Origin: JAKFEW01 sp036675505
GTDB taxonomy: Bacteria; Cyanobacteriota; Sericytochromatia; S15B-MN24; JAQBPE01
Assembly: GCA_036675505.1 (NCBI GenBank)
Contig: JAKFEW010000021.1
Coordinates: 26,324-90,323 of the forward strand
DNA length: 64,000 bases
Direction of reading: 5' to 3'
Part shown: positions 23,831 through 32,561 of the stretch, piece after piece
Position numbering within the stretch: position 1 is the stretch's first letter
Layout of the letters: each line of letters starts with the position of its first letter
Program-made: the position numbers and the translations under genes
Notes under the pieces: model-generated
What the model saw: the letters and a program-made list of their open reading frames with translations, nothing else
The model's database searches: none
What the model was told of the DNA's origin: nothing

Positions 23831-26830
23831 ATGAGCAGCACGATGCCGCGTTCCTCGATCCCCTCCTTGCTCCGCTCGATCCCGCTGGCGCTGACGTTCG
23901 TGCTGCTCGCGGCCTGTTCGCTCGGCCAGCCTGCAGGGACCCGCGAGGTCGTCGTGTCGGGTCGCGGCGACGGCGGCGGCGTGGTGCCGGCGCAAGGCGT
24001 CCCGCCGGCGAAGCGGAGCAACGCGGTCCCGCGCGTCGTCGAGTTGGGGCTCGAGTCGCGACCTGGCGTCACGCCCGAACAGTTCGCGGTGCTGGACGCA
24101 GGCGGTCAGCCGCTCGCAGGCGCGACCGTCGTGATCGGCCCGGAGCGGATGACGACCGACGAGCGCGGCCTCTTCACGCTGCCTGCGGCCATGCGTGGTC
24201 AGGGCGAAATCCTCGCCGATATCGCGATGGAGGGTCACGTCGGCCGAACGGCCCTGCTGTTGCCGGGCTATGCCATCCGGCTGAGCCCGATCGAGGACAA
24301 CCGCACGTTCGTCGGGGCGACGACCGGCGGCGTGGTGCGCAACGGCGACGGCAAGCTCGAGGTGACGATCCCGCCGAGCGCGCTCGACCGCGACGCCGTC
24401 GTGACGGTCACGCGGCTCTACTCGGAGCACGATCACGTCGAGGCGATCCACCCTGGCTACCGCGGCATGAACCCCGGCCTGCGCGAGCGGCCCTCGCTGG
24501 GCAACTACGGCGTCCACGTCGAGATGGGCGGCGCGGCCTTCAAGGCGGACATGGGCGTGAAGGCCCGCTTCCGCATCGAGGAGCGCCTGGCCCTCGCCAT
24601 CAAGGCGGGCGTGATCGACATCGGCGACGAGCTGAAGCGCGATGCCGACGGCACGCTCTGGTTCGAGATGCCGATCCAGGCGGCGATCGGGGCCAAGCTC
24701 CCGCCGGGTGGCAAGTCGTACAAGCTCCAGGGCTACGAGTGCCGCACCTATGACGACTACAACGAGGGCTGCGGCACCCACTGGAACGGCAGCTGCCGCG
24801 AAGAGGACCAGTACCGCGTCCTGAGCGCCAGGGGCAAGCAGCCGCGCCGCGAGCTGCTCCAGTTCATCGGCCCGCCGGACAACCAGCTCGGGCCGATGAA
24901 CCACGTCGAGATGCGGCAGCAGCTCGTCGCCAACAACGGCAAGTACGTCAACTTCTACGACTCGGACAAGGACATCGTCCACAAGGACAAGAAGCAGGAC
25001 GCGAGCTGCTACGAGTACGTCGAAGATGACGGCTCGATCTCGGGCTCGATGCTGCACAGTTTCGTCATGCGCGGCGACAAGAAGCTGCCCGGCGCCGATC
25101 GCCAGCCGATCGACGCCTACCAGGCGCCGATCGGCTGGTGCCTGTACCGGCCGCACGGCTGCCCCAAGGAGACCTGCGAGCCGGGCGCGGTGATCGGCAT
25201 CCTGGTCGACACGACCGTGGCGAACGACGCGAAGCGGCTGGTCTACGTCATCGGCGGGAACTGCCCGACCGGCGACTGCGAGCCATGCCCGCCCGAAGGC
25301 CCCTGTCCACAGCCCGCGCCGCTCGGCAAGAAGCTGCGCCCGGAGCCCGTCTCACCGACCGGCTACAGCTGCTACGAGCCCGACATCTGCTCGCCGAACC
25401 CCGGCGCCGGCATCACCTGCGAGGGCACCCCCGTGCCGTTTCCTGGCGGCGATGGGGATGGTAACGTCCCGCTCGGCAAGGATCCGGAAGACATACAGCA
25501 CTCGCCCGGCCCCTGTGGCAACACCGACCGGTGCTACGACGAGCATGTCGAGCGGGTCTACCACATCTCGCAGTCGATCAACGCGCTCGTAAAGTGGTGG
25601 AGCGACGATCCGCGCCTCAAAGACAAGCCGGTGCCTGGCGCTGCCGTCGGCTTCGCCCACAAGGGCACGATCAAGCGCGGGCCCACGCTCTCGGACGCGA
25701 CCGACGCCAACGGCTATGCGACGGGCGTCGGCATGCAAGGCGCGTTCGGCATCGCCAACGTCTCGCTGCCTTCGGAGCCCTGGACCTACGGCACCAACGG
25801 CACCTACCAGATCGGGTGCGGCCCGGTGCCGCTCTTCGTGGTGAAGAACCGGCCGGTCGTGCAGCTGGTGATGGACGTGGCCGGCAAGGCCGCGAACGGT
25901 CCCTTCCTCTTCAAGAGCAACGTGGGCGACCAGAAGGTGCCGGCCGTGCCCGTCGCGACGATCCCGCTCGACCATTGCAGCCTCACCGCGGCGAACACGC
26001 CGTTCCGGTTCCAGGGCAGCTGGAAGCATGACGCCACCTGCGCGATGGACGTGGAGAGCCCTCAGCTGGACGTGGCCTGGAACCGCACGGACTACGTGAT
26101 GAATCCCGTGAAAGTCTGGTTCTCGCGCGAGATCGCGACGGACCTGCGCTACCTGTCCGACGACAACACAGGCCCGAGCGACCAGGTCCCCCCCGGGCCC
26201 TTCCAGTGGGCCGGCAAGGTACCGAGCGGCGCGACGGTCAAGTTCGACCACAAGACCTCGGTGGCGGCCCTGAAGGAGCCCACGGACCGCGACAAGCTCG
26301 AGTTCACCGGCGTGACCGGCTCGGCCAAGACGTGGGGCCTCTCCTTCGCCACCGGCCGCGTGCGCGCGAACGTGACGGGTCCGGACGGCACGCACTGCGA
26401 CGGCACGACGAGCTACACGATCCAGAACAACAAGGTCCCGGTCTACATCAATGCGAACCTTCCGCTGATGACGATCGCCGTCGAGCGCGAGACCGGCGAA
26501 GGCAAGCTGCAGATGACCTACAAGCTGCGCCGCTCGGATGGCGTCGGCGGCGACCAGACGCGCACGCTGGAGCTCGACCAGCCACGCGGCGGCCAGTGGG
26601 AGTTCCACATCCCGGTCGAGGACCCGATCCACCAGCCGTACAGCTGGACGTTCCAGATTCTCGAGATTTGGGGCAAGGGCGATTGGAGCGACATCCGCAT
26701 CCTCAGCCCCGGCTCGAACCCCTTCGCGTACGACCCGATCAAGGTGCAGCGTGGCGGCACCTTTGTTTATCCCGGCAAGTGCTTCGGGATGCTGACGACG
26801 CCGAAGTACAAGGCGCCGAAGGCTGGATAA
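23831..26830 (+). CDS. Large cysteine-rich lipoprotein of unknown function
   Basis: 999 residues. The lipoprotein signal ends in 'VLLAAC' with Cys29. Residues about 80-130 look like a carboxypeptidase-regulatory-like domain ('AGATVVIGPERMTTDERGLF'), and 'KLEVTIPPSALDRDAVVTV' near residue 175 resembles the ZU5 pattern. From about residue 305 to 570 cysteines are dense ('CPTGDCEPCPPEGPC', 'CYEPDICSPNPGAGITC'), as in disulfide-stabilised surface proteins. The rest is beta-rich with no motif I recognise. No ribosome-binding site is strong, and a second ATG 12 bases in is possible. It is divergent from the NHL lipoprotein upstream. Confidence 0.7.
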   Translation: MSSTMPRSSIPSLLRSIPLALTFVLLAACSLGQPAGTREVVVSGRGDGGGVVPAQGVPPAKRSNAVPRVVELGLESRPGVTPEQFAVLDAGGQPLAGATVVIGPERMTTDERGLFTLPAAMRGQGEILADIAMEGHVGRTALLLPGYAIRLSPIEDNRTFVGATTGGVVRNGDGKLEVTIPPSALDRDAVVTVTRLYSEHDHVEAIHPGYRGMNPGLRERPSLGNYGVHVEMGGAAFKADMGVKARFRIEERLALAIKAGVIDIGDELKRDADGTLWFEMPIQAAIGAKLPPGGKSYKLQGYECRTYDDYNEGCGTHWNGSCREEDQYRVLSARGKQPRRELLQFIGPPDNQLGPMNHVEMRQQLVANNGKYVNFYDSDKDIVHKDKKQDASCYEYVEDDGSISGSMLHSFVMRGDKKLPGADRQPIDAYQAPIGWCLYRPHGCPKETCEPGAVIGILVDTTVANDAKRLVYVIGGNCPTGDCEPCPPEGPCPQPAPLGKKLRPEPVSPTGYSCYEPDICSPNPGAGITCEGTPVPFPGGDGDGNVPLGKDPEDIQHSPGPCGNTDRCYDEHVERVYHISQSINALVKWWSDDPRLKDKPVPGAAVGFAHKGTIKRGPTLSDATDANGYATGVGMQGAFGIANVSLPSEPWTYGTNGTYQIGCGPVPLFVVKNRPVVQLVMDVAGKAANGPFLFKSNVGDQKVPAVPVATIPLDHCSLTAANTPFRFQGSWKHDATCAMDVESPQLDVAWNRTDYVMNPVKVWFSREIATDLRYLSDDNTGPSDQVPPGPFQWAGKVPSGATVKFDHKTSVAALKEPTDRDKLEFTGVTGSAKTWGLSFATGRVRANVTGPDGTHCDGTTSYTIQNNKVPVYINANLPLMTIAVERETGEGKLQMTYKLRRSDGVGGDQTRTLELDQPRGGQWEFHIPVEDPIHQPYSWTFQILEIWGKGDWSDIRILSPGSNPFAYDPIKVQRGGTFVYPGKCFGMLTTPKYKAPKAG

Positions 26831-26849
26831 CAAAACCCCAGGTCGAGCC

Positions 26850-26877
26850 TCAAGTGTCGCTCGCCATCCGCCGATGG
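26850..26877 (+). promoter_or_regulatory. Candidate sigma-28 (FliA/SigD) promoter before the SLT gene
   Basis: TCAA is followed after 16 bases by GCCGATGG, close to the TAAA-N15/16-GCCGAT pattern of flagellar sigma-28 promoters. It is 83 bases upstream of the first gene of the flagellar run. Two similar sites occur downstream in the same operon. Confidence 0.45.
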
Positions 26878-26959
26878 GCTCCATGAGGCTGATCAGCGTC
26901 ACCGCGCCCCGGCGCCCGGTGAGGCACGATCATAACGCCCCCCATCCGCGAGGAACCCC

Positions 26960-27622
26960 GTGAACCCCGGCATCGGCAACGCCCTCTCCGCCATCGGCCG
27001 CATCCAGCACCGGATCGGCGAGATCCAGACCCGCCTGGGTCAGGTCGGCCCCTCGGCCGGCTTCGACGACGCCCTGTCGCGGGCCGGCGGGCGCGTGGGC
27101 AGCGCCGTCTCAGCCCCCCCCGGCAACCCGGCGACCGGCGGTGCCTCGCCCAAAGGCGCGACCGGCCCCGGCGGCGCGCTCGGTCCCAACGGCGCGGCGC
27201 CCAGCGGCGAGGTGCACCCCAAGGTCTCCGCCGGTGGCACCGCCGCCTTCAAGGACCTGATCGCGGGCGCGGCCGCGCGCCACGACGTCGACGCCGCGCT
27301 CGTGCGGGCGGTCATGGCCGCCGAGTCCGGCGGCAACCCCGAGGCGCGCAGCCCGGTGGGGGCGATCGGCCTCATGCAGCTGATGCCGGGCACCGCCAAA
27401 GACCTCGGCGTGGCCGATGCCGCCGACCCCGCCCAGAACATCGAGGGCGGCACGAAGTACCTGGCCGAGCTCACCAAGAAATTCGGTCTCGAGCATGGCG
27501 TCGCCGCGTACAACGCGGGCCCCGGCGCCGTCGAGAAGTACGGCGGCGTGCCGCCTTACCGCGAGACGCGTGCGTACGTCGATCGGGTGATGCGCCTGTA
27601 CGGCGCCTTCAGCGAGGAATAG
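26960..27622 (+). CDS. Flagellar-associated lytic transglycosylase (SLT domain)
   Basis: 220 residues from a GTG with CGAGGAA upstream. The C-terminal half is a Slt-type muramidase domain: catalytic Glu122 in 'MAAESGGNP', then 'AIGLMQLMPGTAKDLGV', 'NIEGGTKYLAEL' and 'VAAYNAGPGAVEKYGG'. It cuts peptidoglycan, here likely to let the flagellar rod pass. There is no Sec signal peptide; the N-terminus ('AIGRIQHRIGEIQTRLGQ') looks like a secreted flagellar protein, and a Gly/Pro/Ala linker joins it to the enzyme. It may travel through the flagellar type III export gate. It lies 2 bases before flgF and replaces the enzyme half missing from FlgJ. Confidence 0.88.
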   Translation: MNPGIGNALSAIGRIQHRIGEIQTRLGQVGPSAGFDDALSRAGGRVGSAVSAPPGNPATGGASPKGATGPGGALGPNGAAPSGEVHPKVSAGGTAAFKDLIAGAAARHDVDAALVRAVMAAESGGNPEARSPVGAIGLMQLMPGTAKDLGVADAADPAQNIEGGTKYLAELTKKFGLEHGVAAYNAGPGAVEKYGGVPPYRETRAYVDRVMRLYGAFSEE

Positions 27623-27624
27623 CC

Positions 27625-28401
27625 ATGATCCGCGGTTTGTACACGGCGTCGGCCGGCATGCAGGTCGAACAGATCCGCCAGGACGTCATCGCCAACAACC
27701 TGGCCAACCTCAACACCAGCGGCTTCCGGCGCGATCTCGCGGTGCTCGAGGCGCGCGGGGACATGGCCATCCGCCGCACCAACGACCCGCTGAGCGCGGA
27801 TCCGCTCGCGGCCACGCGCCGCCGCCCGATCGGCGAGATCGGCACGGGCGTGCTGATCAACCGCATCGTGAAGCGGTTCGAGCAGGGCGTCCTCAAGCAG
27901 ACCGACGATCCCTTCGACATGGCGCTCGACGGCGACGGCTACTTCACCCTCGCCACCCCGAACGGCGACAAGATCTACACGCGCGCCGGCGAATTCACGC
28001 GCAACGCCCAGGGCCAGATGTGTTCCAAGGACGGCAACTTGCTGTTGGGCGCCAACGGCCCGATCACGGTCCCGTCTGGCGCCACGTTCAACGTCTCGAA
28101 GGATGGCTTCGTGGGCGTGAACGGCCGCCCGGTGGACCGCATCGCGCTGGCCCGCTTCGATGCCCCCGACCAGGATCTCGAGAAGGTCGGCGACACGGCC
28201 TTCCGCTACCGCGGCGCCGGCGAGCCGCCCGCGTCGACCGCCCAGATCGCCCAGGGGATGATCGAAGGCCCCAACGTGAACGCCGTGCAGGAAATGGTCG
28301 AGATGATCGCCGCCCTGCGCCACTACGAAGCGAACCAGAAGGCCCTGCAGAGCCAGGACGAGACGCTCAGCAAGGCCGTCAACGAGGTCGCTCGGGGCTA
28401 A
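27625..28401 (+). CDS. flgF: Flagellar basal-body rod protein FlgF-like
   Basis: 258 residues. The N-terminal rod signature 'MIRGLYTASAGMQVEQIR' with 'NNLANLNTSGFRRD' is present, and the C-terminal 'EMVEMIAALRHYEANQKAL' completes the D0 coiled coil. The central part ('PFDMALDGDGYFTLATPNGD') is the FlgF/FlgG/FlgE core. FlgF is part of the proximal rod. It stands between the SLT gene and flgG, with a 153-base gap to flgG that holds a second promoter candidate. FlgF and FlgG are hard to tell apart by motif; order decides here. Confidence 0.9.
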   Translation: MIRGLYTASAGMQVEQIRQDVIANNLANLNTSGFRRDLAVLEARGDMAIRRTNDPLSADPLAATRRRPIGEIGTGVLINRIVKRFEQGVLKQTDDPFDMALDGDGYFTLATPNGDKIYTRAGEFTRNAQGQMCSKDGNLLLGANGPITVPSGATFNVSKDGFVGVNGRPVDRIALARFDAPDQDLEKVGDTAFRYRGAGEPPASTAQIAQGMIEGPNVNAVQEMVEMIAALRHYEANQKALQSQDETLSKAVNEVARG

Positions 28402-28426
28402 CCCGATAACTCGGGCTCGGCGGCCC

Positions 28427-28454
28427 TAAAGTCGGCCGCGTGGGGGGCCGATGA
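28427..28454 (+). promoter_or_regulatory. Candidate sigma-28 promoter for flgG
   Basis: TAAA is followed after 16 bases by GCCGATGA, a good match to the FliA/SigD promoter pattern. It lies in the flgF-flgG gap, about 100 bases before the flgG start. Confidence 0.6.
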
Positions 28455-28554
28455 TTGAAAATGATGACTTCCCTGGCCGGACGGGTGCCCCATACCCGAG
28501 GCCGTCGCGCCGCCGACTGATCGACGTGGCGCAGTTCGAAAGGACCGACCGCCC

Positions 28555-29337
28555 ATGATGGGAGCCCTCTGGACCGCTGCCACCGGCATGCGGGCCCAAC
28601 AGACCAACATCGACGTCACGTCCAACAACCTCGCGAACGCGAACACCTTCGGCTTCAAGAAGGTCCGCGCCGAGTTCCAGGACCTGATGTACCGGACCGC
28701 CAAGCAGGCCGGCACGCCGATGCAATCAGGCACCCAGACGCCCGTCGGCAACCAGATCGGCATGGGCGTCCACAACTCGGCCACGTCGCGCATCTTCTCG
28801 CAGGGCGATTTCCAGCAGACGGAGCAGCCGCTGGACTGGGTCATCGAGGGCGACGGCTTCTTCCAGATCCAGCTGCCGGACGGCCAGATCGCCTACACCC
28901 GCGACGGCTCGTTCAAGAAGGACGGCAATGGCCAGATCGTCACGAGCGAAGGCATGCTGCTGATCCCCCAGGTGACGCTGCCGACGAACGCGACGCAGAT
29001 CAACGTGACGCCGGAGGGTGCCATCACCGTTCAGGTCGGCAACAACAACACGACCGTCGGCCAGGTGACGCTCGCGCGCTTCATCAACCCCGCGGGCCTC
29101 ACGGCCGTGGGCAAGAACCTGTTCACCCCGACGGCCGCCTCGGGCGAGCCCGTGGTCAACAGCCCGACCCAGGACGGGATGGGCGCGATCAAGGTGGGCT
29201 TCGTCGAGATGTCGAACGTGAAGGTCGTCGAGGAGATGATCAACCTGATCATCGCCCAGCGCGCCTACGAAGCAAATTCGAAGTCCGTCCAGACGTCCGA
29301 TGAGATGCTCGCGATGGCGAACAACCTGCGCCGGTAA
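28555..29337 (+). CDS. flgG: Flagellar distal rod protein FlgG
   Basis: 260 residues, the normal length. It begins 'MMGALWTAATGMRAQQTNID' and 'NNLANANTFGFKKVRAEFQD', has the core 'PLDWVIEGDGFFQIQLPDGQ', and ends 'EEMINLIIAQRAYEANSKSV' and 'MLAMANNLRR', the FlgG hallmark. FlgG builds the distal rod. The next gene is flgJ only 6 bases on. The L- and P-ring genes flgH and flgI and their chaperone gene flgA, which sit here in proteobacteria, are absent. Confidence 0.95.
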   Translation: MMGALWTAATGMRAQQTNIDVTSNNLANANTFGFKKVRAEFQDLMYRTAKQAGTPMQSGTQTPVGNQIGMGVHNSATSRIFSQGDFQQTEQPLDWVIEGDGFFQIQLPDGQIAYTRDGSFKKDGNGQIVTSEGMLLIPQVTLPTNATQINVTPEGAITVQVGNNNTTVGQVTLARFINPAGLTAVGKNLFTPTAASGEPVVNSPTQDGMGAIKVGFVEMSNVKVVEEMINLIIAQRAYEANSKSVQTSDEMLAMANNLRR

Positions 29338-29343
29338 TAGGCG

Positions 29344-29619
29344 ATGTTGGGACCCATCGGCGCCAAGGCGACGGACGCGACGGCAGGCACGGCGGAGCAA
29401 AAGAAGCTACGCTCGGCCTGCGAGGAGTTCGAGTCGGTCATGCTCGGCATCGTCTTCAAGCAGATGAGCGCGTCCGCCAAGGGCGGCATGCTCGACCAGA
29501 GCGCCGCCAACAAGACCTGGCGGGATATGCTCGAAGACGAGCGGGCCAAGAGCATGGCCAAGGCCGGCGGCATCGGTCTCGCCGACGCCCTATATCGGGA
29601 CCTGGTCGATCGGGTATAA
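29344..29619 (+). CDS. flgJ: Rod-binding protein, FlgJ N-terminal domain only
   Basis: 91 residues covering just the rod-cap (Rod-binding) domain: 'KKLRSACEEFESVMLGIVFK', 'GGMLDQSAANKTWRDML' and 'GIGLADALYRDL'. In gamma-proteobacteria FlgJ carries a glucosaminidase domain after this; here that half is absent and a separate lytic transglycosylase opens the operon. It is expected to cap the growing rod in the periplasm. It is tightly linked to flgG and followed 29 bases later by yvyF. Confidence 0.9.
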   Translation: MLGPIGAKATDATAGTAEQKKLRSACEEFESVMLGIVFKQMSASAKGGMLDQSAANKTWRDMLEDERAKSMAKAGGIGLADALYRDLVDRV

Positions 29620-29648
29620 CCCTCCTTGGCTGCTGCCAGGGAGGGCAA

Positions 29649-30095
29649 ATGTCTATCGCCAATTGCACCCGATGTGACCGGGTCTTCAAGAAGCTCTTCG
29701 ATCGCAAGATCTGCCCGGACTGCATCCAGGCCGAGGAAGAGGCGTACCGCCTCGTCGTCGACTTCCTGGATCAGAACCCAGGCAGCAACCTCGGCCAGAT
29801 CGCCGAAGGCGCGGGCGTTGAAGAAGCCCAGATCTTGCGCTTCATCCGCGAAGGGCGCCTGACGCTGCTCGACAAGCTCGGGGAGGGCGCGCGCGTCGCT
29901 TGCCGGCGTTGCGACACCCCGATCGCGAGCGGCCAGTATTGCGGCGCATGCTTCCAGGAAGTCGGAAACGCGCTCCGCGACTCCGCTCGCGGCGTCGGCG
30001 AGGACAAAGAGCGATCCAGCTCACGGATCCGCCACGCAGAAACCCTCGAAGAAAAACGCGGGGGGGATTCAAGTCGGCGTTCCGACCGCCGATAA
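29649..30095 (+). CDS. YvyF-type flagellar operon zinc-ribbon protein
   Basis: 148 residues with GGGAGGG upstream of the ATG. Two zinc-ribbon cysteine pairs occur: 'CTRC' with 'CPDC' near the start, and 'CRRC' with 'CGAC' near residues 90-105. Between them is a helix-turn-helix-like part ('NLGQIAEGAGVEEAQILRFI'). This is the layout of the flagellar operon protein family that includes Bacillus YvyF, encoded before flgM as here. Its job is not established; a regulatory role is plausible. The -10 of a sigma-28-like promoter overlaps its stop codon. Confidence 0.85.
   Translation: MSIANCTRCDRVFKKLFDRKICPDCIQAEEEAYRLVVDFLDQNPGSNLGQIAEGAGVEEAQILRFIREGRLTLLDKLGEGARVACRRCDTPIASGQYCGACFQEVGNALRDSARGVGEDKERSSSRIRHAETLEEKRGGDSSRRSDRR
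30069..30095 (+). promoter_or_regulatory. Sigma-28 promoter for flgM
   Basis: TCAAGTCG and GCCGATAA are separated by exactly 11 bases, the FliA spacing with a perfect -10. The TAA of the -10 is the stop codon of the YvyF-type gene. Transcripts would run through about 110 bases of leader into flgM and flgN, the usual late-class control of the anti-sigma factor by its own target. Confidence 0.7.
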
Positions 30096-30213
30096 TACAG
30101 ATGGAGGCGGTCCGCCATCCGGCTGGAAGTCGGTGAGGACGGGCCCGAGCGGTCGCATCGGCAGAACGCGTAGTGGCGCTGCGGTGCATCGTCAACGGAA
30201 AGAGGTGAGGACC

Positions 30214-30507
30214 GTGCGTATCTCCAACGAGCAGGCCCAGCAAATTCTGGCCGCTCAGGGCGTCAAGGCCCCGAAAGCGACCAAGGGCGCAGGCGGCCCG
30301 GGTCCGGCGGCTCCGTCGGATGCGGTCTCGATGTCGTCCATGGGGCTGGAGATCGGCAAGGCGATGCAGGCCCTGTCGGGGATTCCCGACATCCGGGCGA
30401 GTCGCGTGGCCGAGCTCAAGGCCCAGATCGAAGCAGGCACGTACAACGTGCCCGGCCGTGACATCGCCGAGAGCGTGTTGCGCCGGGCTGCCGACCAACT
30501 CCTCTAG
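30214..30507 (+). CDS. flgM: Anti-sigma-28 factor FlgM
   Basis: 97 residues from a GTG preceded by GAGGTGAGG; the open frame continues upstream but without homology. It begins 'VRISNEQAQQILAAQG', has a flexible Gly/Ala/Pro middle, and ends with the sigma-binding helices 'IRASRVAELKAQIEAGTYNV' and 'DIAESVLRRAADQLL', the FlgM signature. FlgM holds sigma-28 inactive until it is exported through the finished hook-basal body. Its presence supports the nearby sigma-28 promoter calls. Confidence 0.92.
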   Translation: MRISNEQAQQILAAQGVKAPKATKGAGGPGPAAPSDAVSMSSMGLEIGKAMQALSGIPDIRASRVAELKAQIEAGTYNVPGRDIAESVLRRAADQLL

Positions 30508-30514
30508 GTCTGCC

Positions 30515-31018
30515 ATGCAGGCGAACCTGGACCAGCTCGATCAGGTCTTGGGCCAGCAGGTTGCGGGCCTGACCACGATCAAGCTGTCGCTTCCCAAGAA
30601 GATCGAGCTGGTCAAGGCGCATCGTCTCGCGGATCTCGAGGCGTTCAACAAGCGCGAGGAAGAGCAGGTCGTGCGCCTGCAGCAGGCCGAGTCACAGCGG
30701 CAGGTTCTCCTGAGCCTGATCGCCCGGGACCTGGGCCTCGATCGCACGCCGTCGCTGGCCGAGCTGGTCGAACTGGCGCCCACGGGCGCCCGCGAGCGGC
30801 TCGCCGCTCGCCGGGATCAGCTCAACACGCTCGCCGCGCAAATCAAGAGCGGCCAGGCGCTGGTGGACCAGCTTCTGCGCGTTTCCATCGAATTCGTGCA
30901 TTACTCGATGGACATCTTCGCCCAGCTCGCCAACGCTCGCCCCAAGACGGGATACGGCGGCGACGACTTCGCCGCCCCCGAGGCTTCCGCGAGCTGGCTC
31001 GTCAACAAGCACGCCTGA
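30515..31018 (+). CDS. flgN: Flagellar export chaperone FlgN
   Basis: 167 residues, start 8 bases after flgM. The protein is all helical, with a long hydrophilic coiled coil ('KIELVKAHRLADLEAFNKRE') and a C-terminal helix 'LLRVSIEFVHYSMDIFAQL' that fits the FlgK/FlgL-binding region. The 'TGYG' after it ('ARPKTGYGGD') is a common FlgN end. FlgN escorts FlgK and FlgL to the export gate, and their genes follow directly. Assignment rests on both pattern and position. Confidence 0.85.
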   Translation: MQANLDQLDQVLGQQVAGLTTIKLSLPKKIELVKAHRLADLEAFNKREEEQVVRLQQAESQRQVLLSLIARDLGLDRTPSLAELVELAPTGARERLAARRDQLNTLAAQIKSGQALVDQLLRVSIEFVHYSMDIFAQLANARPKTGYGGDDFAAPEASASWLVNKHA

Positions 31019-31070
31019 CGCGAGCCCCCTCACCCCAGCCCTCTCCCACCGGGACGAGGCGGAGGTTTCA

Positions 31071-32531
31071 ATGAACGTCGGACTGTACGCCTCGGTTCGG
31101 GGGCTGCTCGCGGCGCAACGCGCCGTGGACGTCGCCAGCCACAACATCGCCAACGCCGATACCGAAGGGTACTCGCGCCAGCGCGCCGAACAGTCGGCCG
31201 GCACGCCGATGGGCTACTCGCCCTACGGCCAGGTCGGCACCGGCGTGCAGATCGATGCGATCCGCCGCATCCGCGATGGCCTGCTCGATCGCCAGGTGCG
31301 CCAGGAGTCGAGTCCGCTGGGCGAGTCGATGGCGCGCGCCGAGGCGATCGGCCAGATCGAGGACCTGCTCGGTGAGCCGGGCGCCGGCGCGCTCTCGACC
31401 AAGCTCGCCGAGTATTACGACGGCTGGAACAAGCTCGCGACGAACCCCGAGAACTACAACCTGCGCATCGCGCTGCGGGATACCGCCACCGAGCTCACCA
31501 CCACGTTCAACCGGCTCTACTCGGACCTCCAGGGCCTGCGCCAGGACCTGAACGACCGGATCGACACGCAAATCGCGGACATCAACTCCAAGGCCAGCCA
31601 GATCGCCGATCTCAATTATCAGATCGGGGCCACGATCGCCGCCGGCCAGAACCCGAACGACCTAAAAGACCAGCAGGACTTGCTCATCGAGCAACTCTCG
31701 ATGATGGTCAAGCTCCAGGCCGTCGAGGAAGGCACCTCGGGCATGACGAACGTCTACGTCGCCGGCGACCCGCTGGTCATGCGCACCGACGCCTTCGGCC
31801 TCAACCTCGCCCCGATCAACCCGCTCGTCGACCAGTCGGTCATCAACTATTCGCCCACCGGCCTGCCCGCCGTGATCACCGGCGGCTCGCTCAAGGGCAT
31901 GCTCGACATCCGCAACAACGTCCTCGCCGTGCTCGCGCCACCGGCCGGCGAGGCGGGCGGCCTGGTCTTCCAGCTCAATTCGCTCGCCGCCCAGCTGATC
32001 GCCGACACCAACGCCCTGCACACCCAGGGGTTCGGCCTCGACGGCACCACGACGCTGAACTTCTTCAACGGCACGGACGCCGGCGACATCGTGGTCAACC
32101 AGAGCATCACCAACCTCGCCAACGGCCTCGACTTCATCGCGGCGGCCGCGAACGACCCCGGCACGCTGGCCGGCGGACCGGGCGACAACGGCATGGCCCA
32201 GCTGATCGCCCAGCGCCGTGACGCGCTCACGATGGGCGGGTTCGCGCCTGCCCCGCCGGCACTGGCCGTGCCGCCGAACGCCACGTTCGAGAACTTCTGG
32301 AAGCAGGAGCTCACGAACCTCGCGGTGCTCGGCCAGGCAGCCAACCGCTCGGTGACGACCCAGGAAACCGTGCTCGCGAGCGTGAAAGACCGCCGCGACC
32401 AGATCTCGGCCGTCTCGACCGACGAGGAGATGGCGAACGTGATCCGCTACCAGAAGGCCTACGCCGCTTCCGCGAAGCTCATCTCGACCATCGACGAGAT
32501 GCTCGACACGCTAATGAATATCCGCCGATAG
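31071..32531 (+). CDS. flgK: Hook-filament junction protein FlgK (HAP1)
   Basis: 486 residues. The N-terminus shows 'GLLAAQRAVDVASHNIANAD' and 'TEGYSRQRAEQ', and the C-terminus 'VSTDEEMANVIRYQKAYAAS' with 'KLISTIDEMLDTLMNIRR', both diagnostic. The middle is the variable domain. It is secreted by the flagellar export system and forms the first junction layer. flgL follows 30 bases later. Confidence 0.96.
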   Translation: MNVGLYASVRGLLAAQRAVDVASHNIANADTEGYSRQRAEQSAGTPMGYSPYGQVGTGVQIDAIRRIRDGLLDRQVRQESSPLGESMARAEAIGQIEDLLGEPGAGALSTKLAEYYDGWNKLATNPENYNLRIALRDTATELTTTFNRLYSDLQGLRQDLNDRIDTQIADINSKASQIADLNYQIGATIAAGQNPNDLKDQQDLLIEQLSMMVKLQAVEEGTSGMTNVYVAGDPLVMRTDAFGLNLAPINPLVDQSVINYSPTGLPAVITGGSLKGMLDIRNNVLAVLAPPAGEAGGLVFQLNSLAAQLIADTNALHTQGFGLDGTTTLNFFNGTDAGDIVVNQSITNLANGLDFIAAAANDPGTLAGGPGDNGMAQLIAQRRDALTMGGFAPAPPALAVPPNATFENFWKQELTNLAVLGQAANRSVTTQETVLASVKDRRDQISAVSTDEEMANVIRYQKAYAASAKLISTIDEMLDTLMNIRR

Positions 32532-32561
32532 GAACCCACCCGAGAGGGGGAGGATCAAAGA

